Shown: positions 1 through 6,772 of the stretch, in pieces | How the letters are laid out: every line of letters starts with the position of its first letter | Position numbering within the stretch: position 1 is the stretch's first letter | Source of the DNA: Hyphomicrobiales bacterium | GTDB lineage: Bacteria; Pseudomonadota; Alphaproteobacteria; Rhizobiales; JAJFHR01 | NCBI GenBank assembly: GCA_021775515.1 | Contig: JAJFHR010000355.1 | Span: 1 to 7,777, forward strand | DNA length: 7,777 bases | Direction of reading: 5' to 3' | The notes under the pieces: generated by a model | Database searches by the model: none | What the model saw: the letters and a program-made list of their open reading frames with translations, nothing else | What the model was told of the DNA's origin: nothing | Program-made: the position numbers and the translations under genes

Positions 1-906
1 TTGGTGCTGGCAATCGGTAATCCTTTTGGCGTCGGTCAAACTGTAACCAGCGGCATTGTTTCCGCTTTGGCCCGAACGCGGGTAGGGGTTTCGAACTATC
101 AGTTTTTTATTCAAACCGATGCTGCCATCAATCCCGGTAATTCCGGAGGTGCCCTGGTCAACATTGATGGCGAGTTGGTCGGAATAAATACGGCTATTTT
201 TTCGCGTAGCGGCGGATCGAACGGTATCGGTTTTGCAATTCCGGCCAACATGGTGCGGTCGGTCGTCGATGCCGCGCGCATCGGCGGAGGTGTAAAGCGC
301 CCCTGGCTTGGTGCCGGTTTGCAAAAACTAACCTCGGAACTTGCAGAATCTTTAGGCCTGTCCAAACCTGTGGGCGTGTTGGTCGGAAGGGTTCATCCCA
401 AAGGAGCTGCGGCTGCCGCTGGCTTGCGGCGCGGCGATATAATTTTGTCTGTTGATGGCAAGGAAGTATTTGAGCCGACCGAGTTTAACTTCCGTTTTGC
501 CACCTTGAGAGTAGGCAACAGAGTTGACATTACAATTCAACGGCGCGGCAAGGTCATCAAGACCAGCATTGAACTTCGATCACCCCCTGAAGATCCACCA
601 CGAAATCTTACCCGCCTAACCGGTAACCACCCCCTGACGCGGGTGCGCATTGCAAACTTGTCACCGGCCTTGATAGAAGAAATGCAATTGAAAACTACAG
701 ATGGTGAGGGTGTTGTAATCTTTGACGCGAGGCAAAGCCTGGCCAGCCGCTACGGGCTCAGGCGCGGTGATATTGTCGAAACCGTACAGGGATTTTCTGT
801 CCGCAATGTCCGCGAACTGAGCAAGATAATGGCTCAACCTTATGATTATTGGGAAATTGGCATTAAACGCGGTGGCAAGGTCTTCAACTGGCGGGTGGGC
901 GGTTAA
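1..906 (+). CDS. HtrA/Deg-family periplasmic serine protease, C-terminal part (5' truncated by window)
   Basis: This is the 3' portion of a trypsin-like HtrA/DegP/DegQ protease, an envelope quality-control enzyme that degrades or chaperones misfolded exported proteins. The frame is open from base 1, so the first TTG is probably an internal leucine rather than a start. Visible are the protease-domain strand LAIGNPFG (residues 3-10) and the nucleophile motif GNSGG with catalytic Ser48. Two PDZ domains follow: PDZ1 at about 101-195, with the GLRRGDIILSVDG repeat core, and PDZ2 at about 212-300, with GLRRGDIVETVQG. The signal peptide or anchor and the catalytic His and Asp lie outside the window. 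Family members are usually 450-500 residues, so roughly the last two thirds is present. The protein ends directly after PDZ2, as in two-PDZ DegP/DegQ types. Its stop lies 4 bases before the rarA start, which suggests co-transcription. The family is certain; the choice among DegP, DegQ and other paralogues is not. Confidence 0.93.
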   Translation: MVLAIGNPFGVGQTVTSGIVSALARTRVGVSNYQFFIQTDAAINPGNSGGALVNIDGELVGINTAIFSRSGGSNGIGFAIPANMVRSVVDAARIGGGVKRPWLGAGLQKLTSELAESLGLSKPVGVLVGRVHPKGAAAAAGLRRGDIILSVDGKEVFEPTEFNFRFATLRVGNRVDITIQRRGKVIKTSIELRSPPEDPPRNLTRLTGNHPLTRVRIANLSPALIEEMQLKTTDGEGVVIFDARQSLASRYGLRRGDIVETVQGFSVRNVRELSKIMAQPYDYWEIGIKRGGKVFNWRVGG

Positions 907-910
907 AAAC

Positions 911-2230
911 ATGTCCTCTCTTTTTGAAGCGGCAGGGCTGGATAAAAATGCACCACGACCACTGGCTGATCGTTTGCGGCCACAGGTGTTGGCAGACGTC
1001 ATCGGCCAAGATCATCTGCTCGGACCCACAGGTCCGCTAAGAGCCATGTTAAACGCACACCGGTTAACATCGTTGATCCTATGGGGACCGCCGGGTACGG
1101 GAAAAACAACCATTGCCCGGCTTCTTGCCGAAGAAGATGACTGCCACTTTGAACAGATGTCGGCGATATTTTCCGGCGTCCAGGATTTGCGGAAAGTATT
1201 TGATGCTGCCCGGGCCCGGCGTCAGGAGGGTCGTGGAACTCTTCTTTTTATCGATGAAATTCACCGGTTTAACCGGGCCCAGCAAGACGGGTTTTTGCCG
1301 CATATGGAAGAGGGAACCATCACGCTGATTGGTGCGACAACGGAAAATCCGTCATTTGAGCTCAATGGTGCTCTTCTGTCACGGGCTCAGGTCTTGACGC
1401 TAAAAAGGCTGGAACCGGTATCGCTGTTACAATTGCTGGAGCGGGCGGAAAATTATGAACAGCAAAGGTTGCCCTTAGACGAAGCCGCGCGCGAGACACT
1501 GATACAACTGGCTGATGGTGATGGGCGGTATTTGCTTACCCTTGTTGAGCAGGTCTATGCCAGCGTACCTTCAGCGGAGCCAATCTCGCGGGAAAAACTG
1601 GTCGAGCTTATTCAACGCCGCGCACCACTTTATGATAAGTCGCGTGATGAACATTATAATATCATTTCCGCCCTGCATAAATCGGTTCGCGGATCAGACC
1701 CAGATGCCGCCTTATACTGGCTGGCCCGCATGTTGTCGGGAGGTGAAGATCCGCTTTATATCGCCCGGCGGCTGGTGCGCATGGCTGTTGAGGACATTGG
1801 CCTGGCCGATCCTCACGCACTGGTGCAGGCAAATGCGGCTAAAGACGCCTATGATTTTTTGGGATCACCGGAAGGGGAGCTGGCAATCGCCCAGGCCACC
1901 GTATATCTCGCCACGGCGCCTAAGTCCAACGAGGTATATTCCGCTTATAATTCTGCTATGAAAAAGGCCAAAACCAGCGGCGGTTACCCACCGCCAAAAG
2001 AAATTTTAAACGCACCGACCAAGCTGATGACGGAAGAAGGATATGGTGCCGGTTACATTTATGATCACGACACGCCGGAAGCTTTTTCCGGTCAGGATTA
2101 TTTCCCGGCGGAAATCGGCCGCCAGCGCTTCTACAATCCCGCTTCCCGTGGCTTCGAGCGTGAAATTCAAAAACGCCTGGCCTATTGGGACAAATTAAGA
2201 GCGGGCCCAACCAAACCGCCGTCAAAATAG
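911..2230 (+). CDS. rarA: Replication-associated recombination protein RarA (MgsA), AAA+ ATPase
   Basis: RarA is a cytoplasmic, homotetrameric AAA+ ATPase related to clamp-loader subunits and to eukaryotic WRNIP1/Mgs1. It acts at stalled replication forks and interacts with SSB. The protein has 439 residues, close to the 447 of E. coli. Visible are the N-terminal RPLADRLRPQ and IGQDHLLG motifs (about 16-38), Walker A GPPGTGKTT (59-67), Walker B LLFIDEIHRFN (111-121), sensor 1 GATTENPSFELN (141-152) and the probable arginine finger LLSR (155-158). The C-terminal half carries the family's helical lid and tetramerisation region, including RLVRMAVEDIGLADP and the SNEVYSAY and GGYPPPKEI-like segments. 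The ATG at 911 is preferred because it gives the family's usual N-terminus; an upstream in-frame ATG at 842 would only add 23 residues overlapping the protease gene. A GGTGGGCGG stretch just upstream may serve as the ribosome site. Confidence 0.97.
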   Translation: MSSLFEAAGLDKNAPRPLADRLRPQVLADVIGQDHLLGPTGPLRAMLNAHRLTSLILWGPPGTGKTTIARLLAEEDDCHFEQMSAIFSGVQDLRKVFDAARARRQEGRGTLLFIDEIHRFNRAQQDGFLPHMEEGTITLIGATTENPSFELNGALLSRAQVLTLKRLEPVSLLQLLERAENYEQQRLPLDEAARETLIQLADGDGRYLLTLVEQVYASVPSAEPISREKLVELIQRRAPLYDKSRDEHYNIISALHKSVRGSDPDAALYWLARMLSGGEDPLYIARRLVRMAVEDIGLADPHALVQANAAKDAYDFLGSPEGELAIAQATVYLATAPKSNEVYSAYNSAMKKAKTSGGYPPPKEILNAPTKLMTEEGYGAGYIYDHDTPEAFSGQDYFPAEIGRQRFYNPASRGFEREIQKRLAYWDKLRAGPTKPPSK

Positions 2231-2256
2231 CTGCCTGAAAGTTTTTTTGATGGAAT

Positions 2257-2667
2257 ATGACGGGCTTCGCCGTTATGTTCGCAGCCATGACTTCAGTTTT
2301 ATGGGTAGCATTGGGCGGCGCTATTGGGGCCGCCGGCAGGCATGTGGTGGCAACTCAGGCCTTGCGGCTGATGGGGCCGGCCTTTCCTTGGGGAACGCTT
2401 AGTGTGAATATCGCCGGGTCTTTGGCCATGGGCTTTCTGGCCGGGCTTTTTGCCCATAGACTGCAGGTATCAACCGAGGTCCGAATGTTTTTAATGACCG
2501 GCATATTGGGAGGTTTTACCACCTTCTCTGCTTTTTCACTTGATGTCTCCGTTCTTGTTGAACGTAAGGATTATCTCATGGGCGCACTTTACATAATCGG
2601 CTCGGTCACCCTTGCTGTTGCAGCGTTATTTGCCGGTCTCAGACTGGCCCGATTGTTATTTACATGA
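2257..2667 (+). CDS. crcB: Fluoride ion channel CrcB/Fluc
   Basis: This is an inner-membrane fluoride channel that exports toxic F- and works as a dual-topology homodimer. The 136 residues form four hydrophobic segments, at about 12-34, 46-67, 77-100 and 107-130. Family signatures are GGAIGAAGRH (20-29), GTLSVNIAGS (46-55) with the pore-lining Asn51, and GGFTTFSAFS (85-94), which carries the two conserved phenylalanines (F90, F93) and the segment around the central Na+ site. Three in-frame ATGs are possible, at 2257, 2275 and 2287. The last gives a 126-residue protein starting MTSVLWVALGG, which looks most like typical family N-termini; no start has a strong ribosome site. There is no fluoride riboswitch, since rarA ends only 26 bases before the first ATG, so expression probably follows the operon. 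The stop overlaps the next start as ATGA. Confidence 0.95.
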   Translation: MTGFAVMFAAMTSVLWVALGGAIGAAGRHVVATQALRLMGPAFPWGTLSVNIAGSLAMGFLAGLFAHRLQVSTEVRMFLMTGILGGFTTFSAFSLDVSVLVERKDYLMGALYIIGSVTLAVAALFAGLRLARLLFT

Positions 2668-3659
2668 GCGGTGTTCAAAAATTGCAAGTTGCCGATAACG
2701 AAGACGGAATGCGGCTTAACCGGTGGATGAAAGCCCACTTTCCTGCCATTCGCCACGGTGATCTGCAAAAACTCCTGCGTACCGGCCAGATCAGGGTCGA
2801 CGGCGCCCGGATCAAAGCCAACGCTAGACTGGAAAGCGGTCAGATAATTCGCATTCCTCCGGTGCGCGAAGCTGAGACGGTTGCTGCCCACAGGGGCCGT
2901 ATAGAGGCTTTGTCACCCGCGGACATTGAATTTGCGCACTCCCTGGTGCTGCATCAAGATCACTCACTCATTGCCTTTAACAAACCCGCCGGTCTGGCTG
3001 TTCAAGGTGGTTCGGGTACTTTCCGCCACATGGATAGGTTGCTTGATGCCTTTCTCGGTCGCGGCGGTGAGCGCCCAAGGCTGGTGCACCGGATTGACAA
3101 GGATACCAGTGGCATACTGATTGCTGCTAAAACGCGCGAGGCAGCCGCCAGGCTCACCAAGGCCTTCAAGGAAAGAGAAACCCGCAAGGTCTATTGGGGG
3201 CTGGTAAACGGCATTCCCAAGCCTGCCGAAGGGACTATCAAACTGCCACTGGAGAAAAAACTCATCGGGGGTGTTGAGAAGGTCATAGCCTTGCCGCCGC
3301 AACATCGTGACGGCCAGCAAGCAATTACTCATTTTGCCACGGTGTCAACAGCAGGCAGAACCCTGGCCTGGGTGCAGATGATGCCGGTAACCGGGCGCAA
3401 ACATCAACTGCGGGTTCATGCCGCCGCTATCGGACATCCCATAATTGGCGATGGCAAATATGGCGGGCAGGACGCCCAGCCGACCGGTGGTTTGACGATG
3501 AAACTTCACCTTCATGCCCGCAGCATTAAAATCCCCCATCCAGCCGGTGGCAGTTTTGAGATGCAAGCACCGTTAAGCGGCCACATGGCGGATGCCTGGA
3601 AATTTCTCGGTTTTGAGGAACGGGATGCTGATGAGCAACTGCCGGAGTTCTTGAGTTGA
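2664..3659 (+). CDS. rluC: RluA/RluC-family 23S rRNA pseudouridine synthase
   Basis: This enzyme isomerises uridine to pseudouridine in RNA; RluC orthologues modify three uridines of 23S rRNA near the peptidyl-transferase centre. It has 331 residues. An N-terminal S4 RNA-binding domain covers about 15-70 (MRLNRWMKAHFP, then RTGQIRVDG). The catalytic core includes FNKPAGLAVQGG (105-116) and the signature LVHRIDKDTSG (140-150), in which Asp145 is the catalytic aspartate. The most common form of this motif is HRLD; here it is HRID, a conservative change. TGRKHQLRVH (243-252) and HPIIGDGKYGG (258-268) are also typical. The ATG overlaps the crcB stop as ATGA with no good Shine-Dalgarno sequence, so translation is probably coupled to crcB. 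The RluC assignment, rather than RluD or another RluA paralogue, rests on the S4 domain and neighbourhood, so the exact RNA target is inferred. Confidence 0.9.
   Translation: MSGVQKLQVADNEDGMRLNRWMKAHFPAIRHGDLQKLLRTGQIRVDGARIKANARLESGQIIRIPPVREAETVAAHRGRIEALSPADIEFAHSLVLHQDHSLIAFNKPAGLAVQGGSGTFRHMDRLLDAFLGRGGERPRLVHRIDKDTSGILIAAKTREAAARLTKAFKERETRKVYWGLVNGIPKPAEGTIKLPLEKKLIGGVEKVIALPPQHRDGQQAITHFATVSTAGRTLAWVQMMPVTGRKHQLRVHAAAIGHPIIGDGKYGGQDAQPTGGLTMKLHLHARSIKIPHPAGGSFEMQAPLSGHMADAWKFLGFEERDADEQLPEFLS
3644..3647 (+). promoter_or_regulatory. Ribosome binding site supporting a TTG start for the HAD gene
   Basis: A GGAG core sits 8 bases upstream of TTG at 3656, within the end of the pseudouridine synthase gene. 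The TTG overlaps that gene's TGA stop as TTGA. The next in-frame ATG (3719) lies after the catalytic DxD motif, so it cannot be the start of a functional enzyme. Site and overlap together decide the start. Confidence 0.7.
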
Positions 3660-4333
3660 ACACTGATTTAAGTCTCATCATTTTTGATTGTGACGGCACC
3701 ATAGCCGATAGCCAACATATGATTGCCGCTGCCATGAATATGGCATTTGACAGCCATAAGCTCGTTGCCCCTGACCATGAGGACATTCGCTCAATTGTCG
3801 GTCTGTCGTTGGTTGAGGCGATGAAGAGCCTGCTGCGAGAAGAATATGACGCAGACCCGCAAGCTCTGGCTCAATCTTATAAAGAAAGTTTTCAAGAACT
3901 GGTCGCCGATAAAAGTTCTGCCGAACCGCTTTATGAAGGTGCGCACGAAACATTGCATGGCCTCGGGCTGGAGGCGAGAATTCTGCTTGGCATTGCTACG
4001 GGTAAATCACAACGTGGTGTCTCCCGGCTTTTGAAACAAAACAGACTGGGCAGGTTATTTAGCACCATTCAAACCGCTGATGATGCACCCTCCAAACCCC
4101 ATCCAGCCATGATACAGCAGGCGATGGCAGCAACGGGTATAGAGGCCTACCGCACGGTGATGGTTGGCGATACCACCTATGATATGGAAATGGCGGTTAA
4201 CGCCGGAGTATATCCGCTGGGTGTTGCCTGGGGCTACCACAGTGTTGATAAGTTGACGCGGGCAGGGGCGAAATATATCGCCAAGGACTATCGTGACCTT
4301 GACGCCCATATGCGCAAAATACATCTATCGTAG
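3656..4333 (+). CDS. HAD-superfamily phosphatase, phosphoglycolate-phosphatase type
   Basis: This is a cytoplasmic HAD-like (subfamily IA) phosphohydrolase of 225 residues. Motif I is FDCDGT (10-15), with nucleophile Asp11 and acid/base Asp13. Motif II is IATGKS (113-118), with Thr115. Motif III is the lysine in SKPHP (Lys147). Motif IV is GDTTYDMEMA (171-180), with the Mg2+-binding acidic residues Asp172 and Asp176. The helical cap lies between motifs I and II, at about 20-100. All catalytic residues are present. It starts with TTG, chosen from the GGAG site and the TTGA overlap with the upstream stop. The substrate cannot be read from sequence: phosphoglycolate, pyrophosphate or a nucleotide monophosphate are all possible for this subfamily. 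In alphaproteobacteria such a gene commonly lies between the RluC-type synthase and ATP12 genes, and this order is kept here. Confidence 0.92.
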   Translation: MNTDLSLIIFDCDGTIADSQHMIAAAMNMAFDSHKLVAPDHEDIRSIVGLSLVEAMKSLLREEYDADPQALAQSYKESFQELVADKSSAEPLYEGAHETLHGLGLEARILLGIATGKSQRGVSRLLKQNRLGRLFSTIQTADDAPSKPHPAMIQQAMAATGIEAYRTVMVGDTTYDMEMAVNAGVYPLGVAWGYHSVDKLTRAGAKYIAKDYRDLDAHMRKIHLS

Positions 4334-4367
4334 GAAAGCCGGTAAATTTTTATTTTTGGATATCGAC

Positions 4368-5135
4368 ATGAGCACTATCCCAGGCGAAGAAAAGGGTGTT
4401 GCCGATCCTGACAAAGTGGACCTGTTTGGCCGCCGTCTGCCTAAACGTTTCTACAGCCAGGTTGCAGTAGTGGCCACACCAAATGGTTTCACCATTGAAC
4501 TCGATGGCCGGTCACTAAAAACTCCGGCAAAAAACATTCTGGAAGTCGACCGTGAAGCCATTGGCGAGGCAGTGGCGGAAGAATGGCAACAGCAAGGAGA
4601 ATATATCGACTTGCAATCGATGCATTTGACCAAAATCGTCAATACAGCAGTTGATCGCATATCAGTAAACCGCGATGAAGTGGCCAAGGAATTATTGGAT
4701 TACGCCGGAGCGGATCTTGTCTGTTACCGGGCGCTCGAGCCGGAAAGTCTGGTGCAGCGGCAAAGTGAGGCCTGGGATCCGGTGTTGGCTTGGGCAGAGC
4801 AAACTTTCGGTATTCGGCTTGTCTGCATCGGTGGTGTCATTCACCATCCTCAGCCGCCTGATGCTATTGCCCGGTTAAATCACTTATTAGGCTCCAGATC
4901 GAATTTTTCCCTTGCTGCCCTGCATAATATGACAACGCTGACCGGGTCAGTCATCCTGTCGCTCGCGGTGGCGGAGAACTTTCTTGATGGCGCACAAGCT
5001 TGGCAGCACGCGCACGTTGATGAGGATTGGCAAATAGGGCAATGGGGCGAGGATGCCGATGCAACCGCCCATAGAAACAAACGCTGGCTGGAGATGGAGA
5101 AGACGGCAAGAGTGCTATCTCTGCTTCAACCCTAG
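4368..5135 (+). CDS. ATP12-family F1-ATPase assembly chaperone
   Basis: Atp12 proteins bind the F1 alpha subunit and help assemble the F1 sector of ATP synthase in mitochondria; alphaproteobacteria carry homologues. This one has 255 residues. Family motifs are LPKRFYSQV (24-32), FTIELDGRSLKTPAK (41-55), AVAEEWQQQGEYID (68-81), the LTKIVNTAVDR stretch (87-97), DLVCYRA (116-122), WDPVLAWAEQ (136-145) and a C-terminal acidic segment WQIGQWGEDADA (221-232). The ATG at 4368 is preferred: an in-frame ATG at 4293 would add 25 unrelated residues (rich in Cys, Tyr, Lys and Phe) overlapping the HAD gene. No strong ribosome site precedes 4368, although GGAAAG occurs about 30 bases upstream. The gene ends the plus-strand cluster, 34 bases after the HAD stop. 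The ATP synthase genes themselves are not in the window. Confidence 0.95.
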   Translation: MSTIPGEEKGVADPDKVDLFGRRLPKRFYSQVAVVATPNGFTIELDGRSLKTPAKNILEVDREAIGEAVAEEWQQQGEYIDLQSMHLTKIVNTAVDRISVNRDEVAKELLDYAGADLVCYRALEPESLVQRQSEAWDPVLAWAEQTFGIRLVCIGGVIHHPQPPDAIARLNHLLGSRSNFSLAALHNMTTLTGSVILSLAVAENFLDGAQAWQHAHVDEDWQIGQWGEDADATAHRNKRWLEMEKTARVLSLLQP

Positions 5136-5201
5136 TCAGTTAATCGGACGGCGACTGTTGATAAGCCGTATCATACTACACCGGATACACCTGACTGGCG
5201 G
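5136..5201. other. Convergent intergenic gap between ATP12 and globin genes
   Basis: These 66 bases separate two converging genes. A 5-bp inverted repeat (ACGGC at 5148-5152, GCCGT at 5165-5169) has a 12-base loop and no following T-run. A perfect direct repeat TACACC-GGA-TACACC lies at 5177-5191. Neither is a convincing terminator, so termination here may be Rho-dependent. Confidence 0.4.
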
Positions 5202-5756
5202 TTAAGCAAAATTGCTTTCTGAGGATTTCTGATCCGTGCTCTGGCGCGCGCGCGTGCACATAATGCTTTCACACAAAATGCCATACAACGTTGCCCAGGC
5301 CTCGTTTACTTCTTCCGTATAAGCCTCGGCCAACCCCTGTTCGAGTGTCCATAACAATACATCGCCGATGATGTCATAATATTCAGGATTAAGACCGCGC
5401 GATTTATGCTCGCTGCCCAAAAGCCGCAGCATCGGCTCAAGGTCTTCGAGATGGCGAACAGAAGTTACGGTGATTTTTAGCAACGTTACCAACTCGCGAA
5501 TCTGGTCACTGGGGTCTGCCGAAAACAGGAGCCTGAGTTGTGGTTCCAGCTCAAACAAACGATTATAAAATGCTGGTGCCAAGTGTTCAGCAAGGGGCTC
5601 GAATTGCTTGAAACTCGCAGCAATCACATCCATTTGCCGGCCGGTTAAAACAATTAAGGGGAGAGGTTGGGGGAAATCTGACTTTACAAGTTTAAGTGAC
5701 AATTGTTGCGCTCCAGTAGATGCCGCCGCTGCGTGCAAACGGACGAAAATAACCAT
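5202..5756 (-). CDS. Single-domain globin (flavohaemoglobin-type globin fold), start uncertain
   Basis: This is a haem-binding globin of the bacterial single-domain or flavohaemoglobin class, which typically binds O2 or NO; there is no FAD/NAD reductase domain. Numbering is from the upstream TTG at 5801. The core begins at TGRQMDVIAASF (53-64). It shows FYNRLF with the B10 tyrosine (Tyr79), LLF with the CD1 phenylalanine (Phe93), a glutamine near the distal E7 position (Gln100, tentative), the proximal His132 in LLGSEHKSRG, NPEYYDIIG with the proximal-side tyrosine, and a final EEVNEAWATLYGIL helix. Possible starts are TTG 5801 (199 residues), ATG 5756 (184, used here) and ATG 5633 (143, near usual globin length but clipping about five residues from helix A). 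None has a clear ribosome site. The gene lies downstream of the methyltransferase on the same strand and converges on ATP12. The globin assignment is strong; the ligand and physiological role are unknown. Confidence 0.85.
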   Translation of the reverse strand: MVIFVRLHAAAASTGAQQLSLKLVKSDFPQPLPLIVLTGRQMDVIAASFKQFEPLAEHLAPAFYNRLFELEPQLRLLFSADPSDQIRELVTLLKITVTSVRHLEDLEPMLRLLGSEHKSRGLNPEYYDIIGDVLLWTLEQGLAEAYTEEVNEAWATLYGILCESIMCTRARQSTDQKSSESNFA

Positions 5757-5809
5757 GCGCGAGAGTTGCCCGTTGACCCTTAACGAGACCTTAACAGTCA
5801 ATTGTCCGG

Positions 5810-5818
5810 TGTGGATAA
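5810..5818 (-). promoter_or_regulatory. Perfect match to the DnaA-box consensus
   Basis: The minus strand reads TTATCCACA, the high-affinity E. coli DnaA box, in the gap between the methyltransferase stop and the globin gene. One-mismatch forms (TTATCAACA, minus strand) occur at 5157-5165 and, inside the HAD gene, at 4243-4251. An isolated 9-mer is only a candidate: chance occurrence in a window of this size is a few percent for the exact word and higher with variants. There is no AT-rich unwinding region or box cluster to suggest an origin. Confidence 0.3.
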
Positions 5819-5880
5819 GTTAGCATCCGCGCAGCACTTCAAAGACGGTGATGAGGCAAGCGGAGCAGTAGGGCGATATT

Positions 5881-6498
5881 TCATTGAGGTCGCTGGGCGA
5901 TCATGTCGATCAGCGCTGACATGCCGGAATGGCCGCTGCCCTCCTCGACGATACTGTCGTGTTCTTCCAGGTGTTGAATTTCAAAATCGCTAAAGGCCGA
6001 CCGCAGAAGATCGCTGGTATACATATTCTCAACTTGCGGCGGCCCGCCGGTTTTATAGGAAATTTGTTCTGGCCGGTAGCCTTGTATTAAAACCAGACCG
6101 CCCGGTTTCACCTGGCGTTTGATGTTGTTAAACAGAACTGTGCGTTTTTCCGGTGGTGCAAACTGGATGAAAATTGCAAGGACAATGTCGTAAGCCCCAG
6201 CCGCACCGTCCCAGTCAAAGATATCCTGCTGCTTGAAGTTCACATCAACGTTAAATTCTCCGGCCAGACTGCGGGCTTTTTCCAGTGCCGCGGCGGAAAA
6301 ATCAACAGAAGTGACCCGGGCACCCTGACGGGCAACAAAAACACCATTGCGCCCTTCGCCATCTGCAACGGATAACACGTCTTGACCTGGGCCGAACAGG
6401 TGGGCCTGTGATTTGACAAAGGCGTTGGGTTCACGACCAAACAGATAACCTTCAGCCTGGTATCTCTGGTCCCAGAAATTCTGCGGTGTGTCGTTCAT
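5881..6498 (-). CDS. Class I SAM-dependent methyltransferase
   Basis: This is a 205-residue Rossmann-fold methyltransferase. The N-terminus FWDQRYQAEGYLFGREPNAF (8-27) matches a TehB/thiopurine-methyltransferase-like group that begins FWDxRY...FGxEPN. SAM-binding motif I is VLSVADGEGRNG (41-52). The acidic residue ending strand 2 is in VTSVDFS (62-68). Motif II is AYDIVLAIFIQF (102-113). Motif III follows KPGGLVLIQG (131-140), with GYRPEQISYKTGGPP after it. The C-terminal HDSIVEEGSGHSGMSALI probably shapes the substrate side. The ATG at 6498 gives the full motif set; the sequence upstream is purine-rich (AGAGAAAAAAC) without a clear Shine-Dalgarno core. The substrate is unknown: members of this group have been linked to thiol, tellurite or small-molecule methylation, but nothing here decides. 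It lies upstream of the globin on the same strand and is divergent from pccB. Confidence 0.9.
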   Translation of the reverse strand: MNDTPQNFWDQRYQAEGYLFGREPNAFVKSQAHLFGPGQDVLSVADGEGRNGVFVARQGARVTSVDFSAAALEKARSLAGEFNVDVNFKQQDIFDWDGAAGAYDIVLAIFIQFAPPEKRTVLFNNIKRQVKPGGLVLIQGYRPEQISYKTGGPPQVENMYTSDLLRSAFSDFEIQHLEEHDSIVEEGSGHSGMSALIDMIAQRPQ

Positions 6499-6529
6499 GG
6501 GTGTTTTTTCTCTGTGGGGGGAAACGCGA

Positions 6530-6557
6530 AATTAAAGGATAGATAAATCGAAGTAAA
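6530..6557 (-). promoter_or_regulatory. Possible promoter of the methyltransferase gene
   Basis: On the minus strand a TTTACT hexamer (6552-6557) and a TTAATT hexamer (6530-6535) are 16 bases apart, about 30-60 bases upstream of the ATG at 6498. Both match sigma-70 elements only in part. Position and AT-richness are the main support. Confidence 0.25.
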
Positions 6558-6772
6558 GCACCGTTGCCCAGAATTGGGGTCAGAAAATGGCGGAAAATTC
6601 GAAGACGCGTGTCCGGCCGGTCACAGCCCAGTCCCACGGATACTTTAGACTTTGCCGTCTTTAAAATCTCGCCTGGTTCTCGCCTAAGCGGTGGAATACG
6701 TGCCTTATCTACGCCAGCAATACAATTGCCGCAGTTTCCTATTTACGCGGTCCGTGTTATGCACCAGATTGG

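Noticed and set aside
842..910. In-frame N-terminal extension of RarA from ATG 842
   Set aside because: It overlaps the protease coding sequence, and the added 23 residues do not resemble RarA; ATG 911 gives the family N-terminus.
2231..2256. Fluoride riboswitch upstream of crcB
   Set aside because: The gap is 26 bases, too short for the aptamer, and no crcB-motif structure is visible.
4243..4251. DnaA-box variant as part of a replication origin
   Set aside because: It lies inside the HAD gene, has one mismatch, and there is no box cluster or AT-rich unwinding element nearby.
4293..4367. Longer ATP12 start at ATG 4293
   Set aside because: It overlaps the HAD gene's 3' end, and the added 25 residues do not look like an ATP12 leader.
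5148..5169. Hairpin as intrinsic terminator between ATP12 and globin
   Set aside because: The stem is only 5 bp with a 12-base loop and no T-run on either strand.
6646..6664. Hairpin AGAC-TTTGCC-GTCT followed by TTTAAAA as a terminator or small RNA
   Set aside because: A 4-bp AT-containing stem is too weak, and there is no gene upstream in that orientation.
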